DNA of 64,000 nucleotides from GCA-2786165 sp964625775 (GCA_964625775.1 CAZVEH010000002.1:1-64000); one strand, 5' to 3'. Shown: positions 26,777-34,923, counted from the stretch's first letter. The notes: generated from the letters alone by a model not told the origin. Numbers and translations: made by a program.

Positions 26777-26802
26777 AATTGCCTCTATCCATGCATGAGA
26801 GA

Positions 26803-26906
26803 CAATAACTACCGTTTTATTCTACTATGTATGTGATAGAATATTTAAGGCAGTTATTGCCGCATAGCTGAGAGTTTGCCATCGCCAAATAGTTGACTCT
26901 CAGCTA
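26803..26906. promoter_or_regulatory. Divergent control region with nested inverted repeats
   Basis: A perfect 11-bp inverted repeat, TAGCTGAGAGT (26865-26875) and ACTCTCAGCTA (26896-26906), encloses 20 bases. To its left CAATAACTACC (26803-26813) and GGCAGTTATTG (26849-26859) form a second inverted repeat with one mismatch. Both lie between the leftward control gene and the repressor. A TTGACT at 26893 with TATGTA 16 bases on could be a rightward promoter. These could be operators or a structured leader RNA. Confidence 0.5.
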
Positions 26907-26971
26907 GCCATTGTTATGTACTATATTTTTCTAAGTTTTTACTCACTAGTAATCACGCAATTAAAAATATG

Positions 26972-27045
26972 TTACACTTTAAAGTGTAATCAAAGGTTAA
27001 CACTCTAGATTGTAACAGTCAAGTGAGTTACACTTTAAAGTGTAA
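26972..27045. promoter_or_regulatory. Three repressor operators upstream of the CI/LexA-like gene
   Basis: The perfect 18-bp palindrome TTACACTTTAAAGTGTAA occurs twice (26972-26989 and 27028-27045). Between them TAACACTCTAGATTGTAA (26998-27015) matches it at 14 of 18 positions. Centre-to-centre spacings are 26 and 30 bp. Three spaced sites right in front of a phage-type repressor gene look like a lambda-style tripartite operator. The last copy ends 32 bp before the repressor start codon, so autoregulation is likely. Confidence 0.8.
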
Positions 27046-27077
27046 ATTTAGTTTTCGATCAGACAAATTAGGTACTA

Positions 27078-27728
27078 ATGACTAAACTTGGCCACAATTT
27101 AAAAAATTTATTACATCAAACAAAACTTAGTGAAAGTGAGTTAGCGCGACGTGTCGGATTAACTCAGCAAGTAATTAATAGAATTGTATCTGGTAAAAAC
27201 ACTAATCCGAAATTAGACACATTGAGTCAAATTGCGAGTTATTTTATGGTATCTATTAGCCAGTTGGTAGGAGATGAATCAATTATATTTGAAGATGTTA
27301 AATTAAACTCTAATCATATGGGTTGGAATAACATTCCCTTCTTAAACCATGAGGAGATAAATTCAAAACATGATGTCGAAACGCTCTTAACTCAAGTTAA
27401 TACGACATTGCCGACCGATATCAGATCATCGGGTGAATTATTCGCATTAAATATGGATGATGATTCCATGGAACCCAAATTCCCTGTTAATAGTATCCTT
27501 ATTTTCAATATCGAAAAAAAGCCTATAAACGGAGATTTTGTATTAATTGAATATAAGAATCCGAAAGATATTAAATTTAGACAGTTATTTATAAAGCAAA
27601 ACAAGCCAAACATTCGTTGTATTAACCCATCACATACCGATTATCGCTTAAAACAAATGGATGATTATTGCAAAATTATTGGAGTACTCGTCCAATCTCG
27701 AATATATTTCGAAAGTGAAATTATTTAA
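27078..27728 (+). CDS. CI/LexA-type repressor with S24 peptidase domain
   Basis: 216 residues. A helix-turn-helix spans about residues 16-45 (ESELARRVGLTQQVINRIVS). The C-terminal S24/LexA-like domain has the catalytic serine in DDDSMEPKFP (S130) and the lysine in DIKFRQLF (K166). Such repressors cleave themselves upon RecA-ssDNA signals, which would tie transfer to DNA damage; an Ala-Gly cleavage pair is not obvious in the linker. It is divergent from the control-transfer operon and adjacent to three palindromic operators. In Legionella elements this position is lvrR. Its end overlaps the convergent transporter gene by 8 bp. Confidence 0.88.
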   Translation: MTKLGHNLKNLLHQTKLSESELARRVGLTQQVINRIVSGKNTNPKLDTLSQIASYFMVSISQLVGDESIIFEDVKLNSNHMGWNNIPFLNHEEINSKHDVETLLTQVNTTLPTDIRSSGELFALNMDDDSMEPKFPVNSILIFNIEKKPINGDFVLIEYKNPKDIKFRQLFIKQNKPNIRCINPSHTDYRLKQMDDYCKIIGVLVQSRIYFESEII

Positions 27729-28413
27729 TATGACCATATTTTTCTTCTTTCTTTAGAATAAAAGCCAAAAAATTAGCAGGCCAGACTGCAATAAAACCAT
27801 AGATTAACTTAAAAATTAGAGCACTAAGCATTACTGTCAAAACCTTCATTGTGGGCATCATTCCAAAAAAAGTTATTAACCCAGCGATAAAGGTTGCTAC
27901 TCCCTCACTAATACTTGTTGCAAGTAAGCTCCTAAACCAAAAAAACTGACCATTCATTTTATATTTCCATTTCTCAAAAATATGAACGTTCAAAAACGAA
28001 CTGATCAAATATCCCGTTACACCTGCATTAGTAAATCTAAACACATGACCAAGAACTTGATTGTAGGCACCTGTATTATCCCAATAATCAGGTGCCGGCA
28101 ATAAATTAACGCCCGTTAAAAGTATGGCGAACAAATACCCACAAAAAATAGACTCCCAAATTAATTTTTTAGCAAGACGAGAACCATAGACTTCAGTGTA
28201 TACATTCGCTAAAAAAAATGAAAAGGTATAAATCAGCGTTGATCCTGGTTCAGGCACAGATCCAATGGCAACTATTCGGTACGCGACAACAGTAGCCGCA
28301 AGAAGTAACGTCATATATACCATTGCTACAATACGACTGTATTTATAGTGATTGCTCGCACTTACATTATTATTGTTATTCGATAAGATTCTATTTTGTA
28401 TTTTATCAATCAT
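27721..28413 (-). CDS. yhhQ: Queuosine-precursor transporter, YhhQ/VUT family
   Basis: 230 residues with about six membrane segments. The family features FFLANVYTEVYGSRLAKKLI, the acidic loop with NVHIFEKWK and FFWFRSLLATSISEGVATF are visible. These proteins take up queuosine precursors (preQ0/preQ1) across the inner membrane, allowing tRNA modification without full synthesis. No other queuosine gene is in the window, so this is cargo that may spare the host biosynthesis. Confidence 0.85.
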   Translation of the reverse strand: MIDKIQNRILSNNNNNVSASNHYKYSRIVAMVYMTLLLAATVVAYRIVAIGSVPEPGSTLIYTFSFFLANVYTEVYGSRLAKKLIWESIFCGYLFAILLTGVNLLPAPDYWDNTGAYNQVLGHVFRFTNAGVTGYLISSFLNVHIFEKWKYKMNGQFFWFRSLLATSISEGVATFIAGLITFFGMMPTMKVLTVMLSALIFKLIYGFIAVWPANFLAFILKKEEKYGHIK

Positions 28414-28437
28414 TTCTTGCTGTCTCGTATGTAAGAG

Positions 28438-28938
28438 TTATTCTTCAAAGTCTTCGGTTACTTGCTCTTGTATAGCCGTAACTATTATATTTTGGGTATC
28501 TGCCCGATTGAATTGATTTAAAAGCCGTGTATTTGAATACAATTCATGTGCTGTTTGTCTGCGCTCCCCTTCCTCATTTAATTTTTTTATTATAAAAATT
28601 GTTTTTCCATTATTAAATTCTTGGCCACATATAGTATGTGTATGATTTTCAAAAATAGAGTTTTTTTCCTTTTGAAGTGCGAAAAACGTAATTGTTCTAG
28701 CATCGATAGAGGAAAACTCTCTAAGCATCTTATCGCTTAAGACCAATTCCTCTGGTGAAAACGAGACAACGCTAGACTTCACAGCACTAATTTTTACAAA
28801 TAAAACAACCTCATTATTGTCTTTTAACTCTAGGTTAACAATTTTACAGCGGGATTCCTTTGCATTTTTACTAAAGTCACTATAAGCATTAGACACGTAG
28901 TTACGTAACTTTTCAGCTACTGTTTTATTTCTACTCAT
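28438..28938 (-). CDS. Uncharacterised 166-residue protein
   Basis: A soluble protein with no signal peptide and no motif I recognise: basic start (MSRNKTVAEKLRNYVSNAYS), mixed beta-alpha centre (NEVVLFVKISAVKSSVVSF) and acidic end (QVTEDFEE). It lies 12 bp downstream of the asparaginase-like gene on the same strand and 24 bp before the transporter start, so the three are probably one transcript. Confidence 0.6.
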   Translation of the reverse strand: MSRNKTVAEKLRNYVSNAYSDFSKNAKESRCKIVNLELKDNNEVVLFVKISAVKSSVVSFSPEELVLSDKMLREFSSIDARTITFFALQKEKNSIFENHTHTICGQEFNNGKTIFIIKKLNEEGERRQTAHELYSNTRLLNQFNRADTQNIIVTAIQEQVTEDFEE

Positions 28939-28950
28939 TAATAATACATC

Positions 28951-29940
28951 CTAATATTCGTCAAAAAACTTTTGAATTTCTGATTTATCATCAGTTTTAG
29001 TCAGCGCTAATGCTAACAAAATAAGTGCTTTTTGAGGATTCAAAGAGCCTCCAGCAACCATGCCAAATTTATCATCAAGCTTTGGATCTCTACGCACCGT
29101 CCCATATCCAGTCCTTGAGCACCGTACAATTATTATTCCCTTGTTACTAGCTTCAATTAAGGCTTTTGTAACTCCTTCTGGTTGGTACCCTTTACCCAAG
29201 CCAGCACTAATTATTCCCTGAAAACCATTTTCAATCGCTACGCGCACAAACAAATCGTCCATTCCCTGATGGCCATATATTATACATACCTTTGGCATAT
29301 TGTGTAAATTTTCAATAGAAAAGTCATAGTTATTTCTATAAACATAATTTGTTTGATTATTAAGATGTATTGATCTTCCGTGGACAAGTCCTAACATATT
29401 ATTACTATTAACAAAATTTCCTAAAATGGATGGATCTAATTTAACTGCATCGCGAGCAAGCACAATACAATCATTAAAAGTTAATAAGATACCTAGATTT
29501 TTCATCCGTTTATCGCCTGCAATTACTATTGCATTAAACAAATTTCTAAGTCCATCGTACCCAAATGAAGAATAAGGTCTAAACGCCCCAGTGAACACTA
29601 TAGGTTTATGCGTTTTTACAAGCAGACTAACAAAAAAAACAATTTCTTCGATACTATTTGTACCTTGTGTAACAACGATGCCGTCCACATCATCTTGTTG
29701 CGCCAATTCATTTAATCTTTTGGCTATAACAAGCAAATCATTATAGGTAATATCTTGACTGATTTTTTGAAACAACTGTTCTGCTTCTATCTCTATTTCA
29801 TTTTTATCAATTGGTAATAACTCTATTAATGCTTCTATCTTAATAGAAGCACTATTATAGTATTCTTCAACAGGATCATTTGCCATCGAACATATAGTGC
29901 CGCCTAATGCGCAAACCTGTATTCGTTTAACATTGCTCAT
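28951..29940 (-). CDS. L-asparaginase family protein with altered active-site motif
   Basis: 329 residues with the bacterial asparaginase fold: N-terminal LGGTICSM (catalytic Thr), VFTGAFRPYSSFGYDG, FNDCIVLARDAVKLD (catalytic Lys) and GLGKGYQPEGV. No signal peptide is seen, so it is probably cytoplasmic. The usually strict second motif HGTDTxEE reads QGTNSIEE, with the catalytic-triad Asp replaced by Asn. It may have changed activity or substrate, or be a regulatory relic. It is probably the first gene of a three-gene cargo operon, with a replication-iteron pair just upstream. Confidence 0.82.
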   Translation of the reverse strand: MSNVKRIQVCALGGTICSMANDPVEEYYNSASIKIEALIELLPIDKNEIEIEAEQLFQKISQDITYNDLLVIAKRLNELAQQDDVDGIVVTQGTNSIEEIVFFVSLLVKTHKPIVFTGAFRPYSSFGYDGLRNLFNAIVIAGDKRMKNLGILLTFNDCIVLARDAVKLDPSILGNFVNSNNMLGLVHGRSIHLNNQTNYVYRNNYDFSIENLHNMPKVCIIYGHQGMDDLFVRVAIENGFQGIISAGLGKGYQPEGVTKALIEASNKGIIIVRCSRTGYGTVRRDPKLDDKFGMVAGGSLNPQKALILLALALTKTDDKSEIQKFFDEY

Positions 29941-29992
29941 CCAATCCCCAATCTAATAACTTAAATACTTTAACTGCTCTATTGTAATGGAT

Positions 29993-30042
29993 CCCCGCAA
30001 ACGTCGCACCTATGGCATAAATACACCCCGTAAACGTCCCTC
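29993..30042. repeat. Two iterons downstream of rep
   Basis: CCCCGCAAACGTCGCACC (29993-30010) and CCCCGTAAACGTCCCTC (30026-30042) are the reverse complement of the iteron type found at 33788-33920 (core GACGTTTRCGGGG). They are about 33 bp apart, three helix turns, and lie just after the rep stop codon. They may serve in copy control or replicon handcuffing. Confidence 0.75.
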
Positions 30043-30052
30043 TTATTATTTT

Positions 30053-31327
30053 TTATTCCAATAATTCAAGTAGTTCATCCATTGATAAGAGCGAACCAAT
30101 ATTTTCTTTTTTCTTTTCTTTAATATAATTATTAAAGCTTGCTTTGACTGCTGGATGATCTAGGCCGTACTTACGGTAAAAATTCAATGTCGTACTATTT
30201 TGGAATTTCATATGCTCATCAAATTCATCCATTAATTGCTGATGTTGCTCTGAAGTCAGGCTTGCCATATACCCATTAATTTTTTTTGTTATATATGCTT
30301 TATATTTTTCAGAGGCATCTTTTTCCTTTTGGATTTTATCATTTTCTTTTTGTTCTTTGATTTTACGCCTTTCATCTACAAGTATTTTGCTAGACCTGCT
30401 TGGCTTATAGTCCTTTTTTAAAGCTTCAGTTAAATATCCAGCTAAACCTCTTATTTTTCCACCAACAAAATTTTCTGATTGAATGATTATTTCTATTTTT
30501 TCACGAATATAGTTTTGTTCATATTTAGAAAAAACCTCATCTACCATACCGTCAGAAAATCCAAAAGTATCAATGAGAATTCTATTTAATTCATCATCAA
30601 TATTCTCAGCTAATACCATTGAAATATGGTCGATAGATTTTGTAAGTATAAATCTGATCTTTACAACTTTCTGGTTAACTCGCTCTATTTCAGGAATAAC
30701 TTTAATAGGAGAAATACTATTTACTTCAGTTACCCCAACATCTAAGACTCTTTTTTTGAAGTCTTTGAAAGCTGGATACTTGTCATCATATACACCCATA
30801 AGTTTTCTAAATACATCTATCGGAAACCATGGTGTTTGAGTCAATCCTTTATAACGAATACAATTTTCGTATAAAGCAAGACCATACCCTGATTTAAACT
30901 GAGATACTAATTCAATGTTTATTTTCCCATATATCTCTGGTTGATAAAGAAAGTCTCTCATTACTTGGCTATATTCATAAGAGCAAATACCATTTGATAA
31001 CTCAGCTGAGGCGAGAATTGAGCTGGCTTTCCATTTTTTCTCCTGACCATTTGAACAATCAATAACATTCCATTCAATAGCAATCGTTATTAAACCTAAC
31101 AAAGCATCTTTAAGTTTCCCAGTATCTTTGCTGTTGTACCCGATGAGTTTATATAAATCTTTGCCTTTTATCTCAAATGTTTGCTTATGAGGCAGGTTTG
31201 GGTAAGCATTAAAAAGCAGCGCATTAAATAACTTTCTTTGAACAAGAGTCAGGTTATTGGAACAATGAATCGCATTAACATGTTTTTTAAGTTCAATATT
31301 TTTATTATTCAATGCTACACTGACCAT
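30053..31327 (-). CDS. Rep_3 (RepB-family) plasmid replication initiator
   Basis: 424 residues with the Rep_3 pattern: an N-terminal winged helix starting LTLVQRKLFNALLFNAYP, then the second domain with SGYGLALYENCIRYKGLTQT and PWFPIDVFRKLMGV. The C-terminal third is charged and lysine-rich (about residues 310-400). These proteins bind iterons and open the origin. Two iterons lie directly downstream, and a larger set lies 2.5 kb upstream beyond parAB. Its 5' side is shared with the palindromic partition site. With parAB it defines the replicon. Confidence 0.92.
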   Translation of the reverse strand: MVSVALNNKNIELKKHVNAIHCSNNLTLVQRKLFNALLFNAYPNLPHKQTFEIKGKDLYKLIGYNSKDTGKLKDALLGLITIAIEWNVIDCSNGQEKKWKASSILASAELSNGICSYEYSQVMRDFLYQPEIYGKINIELVSQFKSGYGLALYENCIRYKGLTQTPWFPIDVFRKLMGVYDDKYPAFKDFKKRVLDVGVTEVNSISPIKVIPEIERVNQKVVKIRFILTKSIDHISMVLAENIDDELNRILIDTFGFSDGMVDEVFSKYEQNYIREKIEIIIQSENFVGGKIRGLAGYLTEALKKDYKPSRSSKILVDERRKIKEQKENDKIQKEKDASEKYKAYITKKINGYMASLTSEQHQQLMDEFDEHMKFQNSTTLNFYRKYGLDHPAVKASFNNYIKEKKKENIGSLLSMDELLELLE

Positions 31328-31350
31328 AGCTATCTCCGTGCTATTGAATC

Positions 31351-31394
31351 GATCCGGGTACCCGGATCAGATAATCAATCCGGGTACCCGGATT
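31351..31394. repeat. Two perfect palindromes, candidate partition centromere
   Basis: The 16-bp palindrome ATCCGGGTACCCGGAT occurs at 31352-31367 (extended to 18 bp as GATCC...GGATC) and at 31378-31393 (extended as AATCC...GGATT), with centres 26 bp apart. They lie between parB and rep, directly downstream of the parB reading frame, the place where sopC/parS sits in F- and P1-like plasmids; F sopC repeats also contain a 16-bp palindrome. The second copy lies inside the last codons of parB. Confidence 0.75.
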
Positions 31395-32400
31395 CACACA
31401 CAAGCTTTCCAAGGTAATCCGAAACATGATGGCACATGTCTTCAAGATTGATTAAATCAATAATTTCCTTATTAAGGACAATAGAGGGCAAGCCTCGCCA
31501 ATCTGATTTAAGTGTAAAAAGCTTCTTACCCGCTGGCGTTGTATAAGATACTGCTGATTGAAGGGTGCTTGTATTCTTTTTAGAAGGCTTAAGCTCTGTT
31601 TCGAATAACTTTTCCAATTTTGCCTGAGATGTAATTGTTTTTCCAATTTGATTGGCAATTCTGAGAATCTTGGCATGATTATCTTTGGATTTATTTAGCA
31701 ACTGAACTAGTTTTACAGCCAATTGCTTTGACAAATTATGTATATTAGGAATTTCCCTTACGATGTCTTCAGGTATTTTTGCGTAAGCCATGAGATCATT
31801 TAAAGTTGAAGCTGAAAATCTCAGTTTTTCTGCTAATTCCTTTTCTGTTTCAAATACTTTATCTGAAAGTAACCGCTGATACAGCAATGCATTAGAATAG
31901 TTACTAACATCATTTCTTAATTTATTTTCAGCATCTTGTGACGCTACAGCATCTTGCATATTTGGAATTTCTTTGCGAATAGCAAGAAAAGGAATTCCTA
32001 GTTTCAAACATGCCATATGTCTTCTGCGGCCGAATATAATCTCATATTTGATATTGTCATGTGGGGCAGGGTGGTGCCTAATTAGAGCTGGCTGCAATTG
32101 TTTATGTGCTCTAATAGAATCAATTAAACCCTCAATATCACCCAACTCATCTTCATGACGATTAGCGTATTTCCAAGGTTCACACTCTTCGGGGTTCACA
32201 TGAATTAGTTCTTGTTCTGAAAATTCAATGCCCGACTGAGTTTTAAAATATGACCCTACTGACTTATGGTTAACATAAGTGTTTTCTTCCTTTTTTTCTT
32301 CTGTAGTCTCAACCTTTTTAATTTGACCATTCTTCATTAACATTCCCAGTGGGCCAGAATTATGAATGCTACGCTTGCTATTATCCATGTTTATCTCCAC
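31375..32400 (-). CDS. parB: SopB/ParB-like partition protein
   Basis: 341 residues. The central ParB/Srx-type domain shows IFGRRRHMACLKLGIPF, and an HTH region (ETEKELAEKLRFSASTLND) follows, resembling the type Ib/Ia plasmid ParB group. The start overlaps parA by 20 bp. Its last codons are made of the palindromic repeat, giving the tail ESGYPD. It would bind that palindrome and stimulate ParA ATPase for plasmid segregation. Confidence 0.88.
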   Translation of the reverse strand: MEINMDNSKRSIHNSGPLGMLMKNGQIKKVETTEEKKEENTYVNHKSVGSYFKTQSGIEFSEQELIHVNPEECEPWKYANRHEDELGDIEGLIDSIRAHKQLQPALIRHHPAPHDNIKYEIIFGRRRHMACLKLGIPFLAIRKEIPNMQDAVASQDAENKLRNDVSNYSNALLYQRLLSDKVFETEKELAEKLRFSASTLNDLMAYAKIPEDIVREIPNIHNLSKQLAVKLVQLLNKSKDNHAKILRIANQIGKTITSQAKLEKLFETELKPSKKNTSTLQSAVSYTTPAGKKLFTLKSDWRGLPSIVLNKEIIDLINLEDMCHHVSDYLGKLVCESGYPD

Positions 32401-33598
32401 TTAACTGGGTTGCTTTAGCTTGTCTATCCCAAATATCTTTAAAATTATTAATAATTTCCATGTTCACATCATCAAGATGCTGTAACGCTCGTCGATATGC
32501 CTCTCTACTACCACGTGGTTTTGATATGTCGTAGATAGTACCAATTTCATTGGCTGCTTTAGGAACCTCAACAGTTTCACACATATGGTTTGTAAGAACA
32601 TATCGGCCAAATTGCTCCCTCATCAGATTTTCCATCTGCAAAGCTTCATTACTACCACTGTGTTTCGAAATTAAAATTCTTAAGTATTCCAATCTCTTAG
32701 ATGATAATTCTTTAAACACATTCCTCAATGCAGCTGTAAACATGGTAAAACTTGAGTAATCATTCATACTAGGGGGAATAGGGATGATAATTCCATCGCA
32801 AGCAATAATAGCATTGAGTGTAAGCAGTCCTAGATTTGGGCCGCAATCTACCAAAATCACATCATATTGGTTTTTTATAATCTTTAATGATTCAGTGAGT
32901 CTAATAAAAGGAGAGCCTAAGCGCTCATGATTATTTTCTTTTTCATTAGGTAAGATCAAATCGCAATCTTGAATAGCCAAGTTTGCTGGAATGATATCAA
33001 ATCCATCAAAGTGGGTTTTCAATATTACATTTTTAATACTATTGGGGTTTGATATGAGCACATTGGTTATTGTGTCTTCGTACTTCAATTCTAAATCTGG
33101 TATTAATCCTGAACTGATGAGTGTTGCTGTACCTTGCGCATCGAAATCGAGCAAAAGTACTTTAAGACCTTCTATTGCTATTTTTTTTCCTAAATCAACA
33201 GTAGTCTCTGTTTTCCCTACCCCACCTTTTAGATTCGATACTGCAATTGTTAACGCCTTCGATCCCTTAGGTCGCTTATATCGAGTTCCAGCTTTATCTC
33301 TTAAAGCGTTAATAGCCTCTAGTGTATATTTTTTTGTTTTTCGACCGTTTTCAGATTCTTCATTCATAACACCGAGAATATCTGGATTTGATTCAAGTAG
33401 TTTTCTAAATGTAGGATCTGATACTTTAACCATCTTCGCAGCTTCAAGAGCACCCCAAGTCCGCGGTTTTTTTCTTTTTTCAGGACTAACTACGTAATTC
33501 CGGAGAGTTAATAACATTTCATTACCGGCTTTATAGAATTTATCCATCAACTCTTCGGGATTGTCAGTGCCATAAGAAACAATTTGTGTATCTAACAT
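32381..33598 (-). CDS. parA: SopA/ParA-like partition ATPase with N-terminal DNA-binding domain
   Basis: 405 residues: an N-terminal HTH-type region (EAAKMVKVSDPTFRKLLES, about residues 50-75), which marks a type Ia ParA that also represses its own operon, then the deviant Walker A KGGVGKTETTVD, Walker A' VLLLDFDAQGTATL and Walker B ILVDCGPNLG. It positions the plasmid over the nucleoid together with ParB. It lies first in the parA-parB pair, next to the iteron region. Confidence 0.93.
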   Translation of the reverse strand: MLDTQIVSYGTDNPEELMDKFYKAGNEMLLTLRNYVVSPEKRKKPRTWGALEAAKMVKVSDPTFRKLLESNPDILGVMNEESENGRKTKKYTLEAINALRDKAGTRYKRPKGSKALTIAVSNLKGGVGKTETTVDLGKKIAIEGLKVLLLDFDAQGTATLISSGLIPDLELKYEDTITNVLISNPNSIKNVILKTHFDGFDIIPANLAIQDCDLILPNEKENNHERLGSPFIRLTESLKIIKNQYDVILVDCGPNLGLLTLNAIIACDGIIIPIPPSMNDYSSFTMFTAALRNVFKELSSKRLEYLRILISKHSGSNEALQMENLMREQFGRYVLTNHMCETVEVPKAANEIGTIYDISKPRGSREAYRRALQHLDDVNMEIINNFKDIWDRQAKATQLSGDKHG

Positions 33599-33787
33599 GA
33601 TTTCCTTTTCATCTAAAACGAGAATTTTTATATTTTTTATAATCTATCTACAATTTCATGAAATTGCAAGTTTTACATAAAATATTTATTTACACTAGGA
33701 ACACAACGTGTTTTAATTTTTTAAAATAATTTATCTGTTGTTTCGAATAAAAAAAATCACGGTACTACAGGGTTTTAATGCTGATAT
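33599..33787. other. AT-rich block beside the iterons
   Basis: No gene is seen. The stretch is made mostly of A/T runs (for example 33629-33700 and 33712-33765). It lies between the parA start and the iteron array. It probably holds the parA promoter and could be the duplex-unwinding part of the origin. Confidence 0.5.
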
Positions 33788-33920
33788 GGAGACGTTTACG
33801 GGAACTTTTAGAGACGTTTGCGGGGTAGGTTGTGACATGTGCAGGGAATGTTGAGACTTTTACGGGGTATTTCAACAATAAAGGTGCGACGTTTACGGGG
33901 AAGGTGCGACGTTTGCAGGT
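33788..33920. repeat. Six-iteron array, candidate replication origin (oriV)
   Basis: Six direct copies of a GACGTTTRCGGGG-type motif start at 33791, 33813, 33834, 33855, 33888 and 33908; the third (GACATGTGCAGGG) and fourth (GACTTTTACGGGG) are the more diverged. Spacing is 20-22 bp except one of 33 bp, all close to whole helix turns. The same motif occurs inverted next to rep. With the neighbouring AT-rich block this is the best candidate for the origin. Confidence 0.85.
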
Positions 33921-33944
33921 GTATAAATTTTTGGAGGATAGACA

Positions 33945-34817
33945 TTGTCTGATTTGGAGCTCAAAGGCTTGAGTTTTTTGCGAGATTTAGAATCTACCTT
34001 ATCTGATTCAAAGGATGTTGATGAAGAAAATGCTAAAATTATGCATTTATCTTTAGAGTTTTTGATACCAGGTAAATATCAGCCTAGAAGACATATGGAC
34101 GACGCTATTTTGAATGAATTGGCTGCGTCTATTAAAGTACAAGGGATTATCCAACCTCTGATCGTGAGAAAAGTAGGGTACAGTGTCTATGAAATAATTG
34201 CTGGAGAAAGACGCTGGAGGGCTGCTGCAATTGCGGGGCTTACGCACGTACCAGTTATCGTTAGATCGATTGAGGATAATGTCGCATTAGCTTTTTCTCT
34301 CATTGAAAATATTCAGCGCGAAAATTTAAACCCTATAGAAGAAGCAATATCGTTTGCAAGATTTCGTGATGAGTTTGAAATGACTCACGATGAAATAGCC
34401 TATATGTTGGGCCGATCTCGTGCGTCAGTTAGTAATACCTTACGACTTTTGGCCCTAGATGTTCGAGTAATCAAAATGTTGGAAGAGAAAAAAATAGAGA
34501 TGGGCCACGCGCGCGCTCTCTTAACACTCGATCTTGAACAGCAATATCGTGCAGCAAAAATTATTGTGGAAAAACAAATGAATGTTAGATCGGCTGAGAA
34601 GTTAGCAAACTCATTCAAAATTTTGAGCGAGCCTCGAAAGGAGAGAAGGGGAGTGGATCATCATGACAAATGTGAAAGTTGGGCACAAGAATTATCACTA
34701 AAGTTTTCTATGGGAGTAACTGTCAAACTAAATGAACAAGGAAAAGGCACTGTAACTTTTAATGTGAATTCTTCAGCGGAAATGGATTGTTTGCTGAGTA
34801 TAAATAAAAAAGAATAA
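33945..34817 (+). CDS. Second, chromosomal-type ParB/Spo0J homologue
   Basis: 290 residues starting at a TTG with a strong GGAGGA ribosome-binding site seven bases upstream. The ParB core is complete: YQPRRHMDDAILNELAASI, YEIIAGERRWRAAAIAGL, LIENIQRENLNPIEEAISF and the HTH DEIAYMLGRSRASVSNTLR. It is of the Spo0J/KorB type, clearly different from the SopB-like parB at 31375. No ParA is next to it, and no canonical chromosomal parS was seen. Its ribosome-binding site is only 13 bp from the last iteron, so Rep binding may control it. It may be a regulator or an orphan CTPase clamp. Confidence 0.88.
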   Translation: MSDLELKGLSFLRDLESTLSDSKDVDEENAKIMHLSLEFLIPGKYQPRRHMDDAILNELAASIKVQGIIQPLIVRKVGYSVYEIIAGERRWRAAAIAGLTHVPVIVRSIEDNVALAFSLIENIQRENLNPIEEAISFARFRDEFEMTHDEIAYMLGRSRASVSNTLRLLALDVRVIKMLEEKKIEMGHARALLTLDLEQQYRAAKIIVEKQMNVRSAEKLANSFKILSEPRKERRGVDHHDKCESWAQELSLKFSMGVTVKLNEQGKGTVTFNVNSSAEMDCLLSINKKE

Positions 34818-34900
34818 CAATGAGTGTGATAGAGGCTATTATCAGCGGTATTGCAGGCCAGCAAGCAAAAGTATATTACTATTGCTCGGTACACATAAAG

Positions 34901-34923
34901 TTATCCACAATTTGTGTGGAAAA
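34901..34923. promoter_or_regulatory. Pair of facing DnaA boxes
   Basis: TTATCCACA (34901-34909) is a perfect DnaA box, and TTTTCCACA is present on the other strand at 34915-34923, six bases away. Together they also form the inverted repeat TCCACA/TGTGGA. They lie 84 bp after the second parB and may assist initiation or titrate DnaA. Confidence 0.55.

Noticed and set aside
32991..33497. A 168-residue plus-strand frame
   Set aside because: It lies opposite parA, whose ATPase motifs are clear, and shows no protein features of its own.
33599..34900. Canonical chromosomal parS for the second ParB
   Set aside because: No TGTTTCACGTGAAACA-like site was found near the gene.
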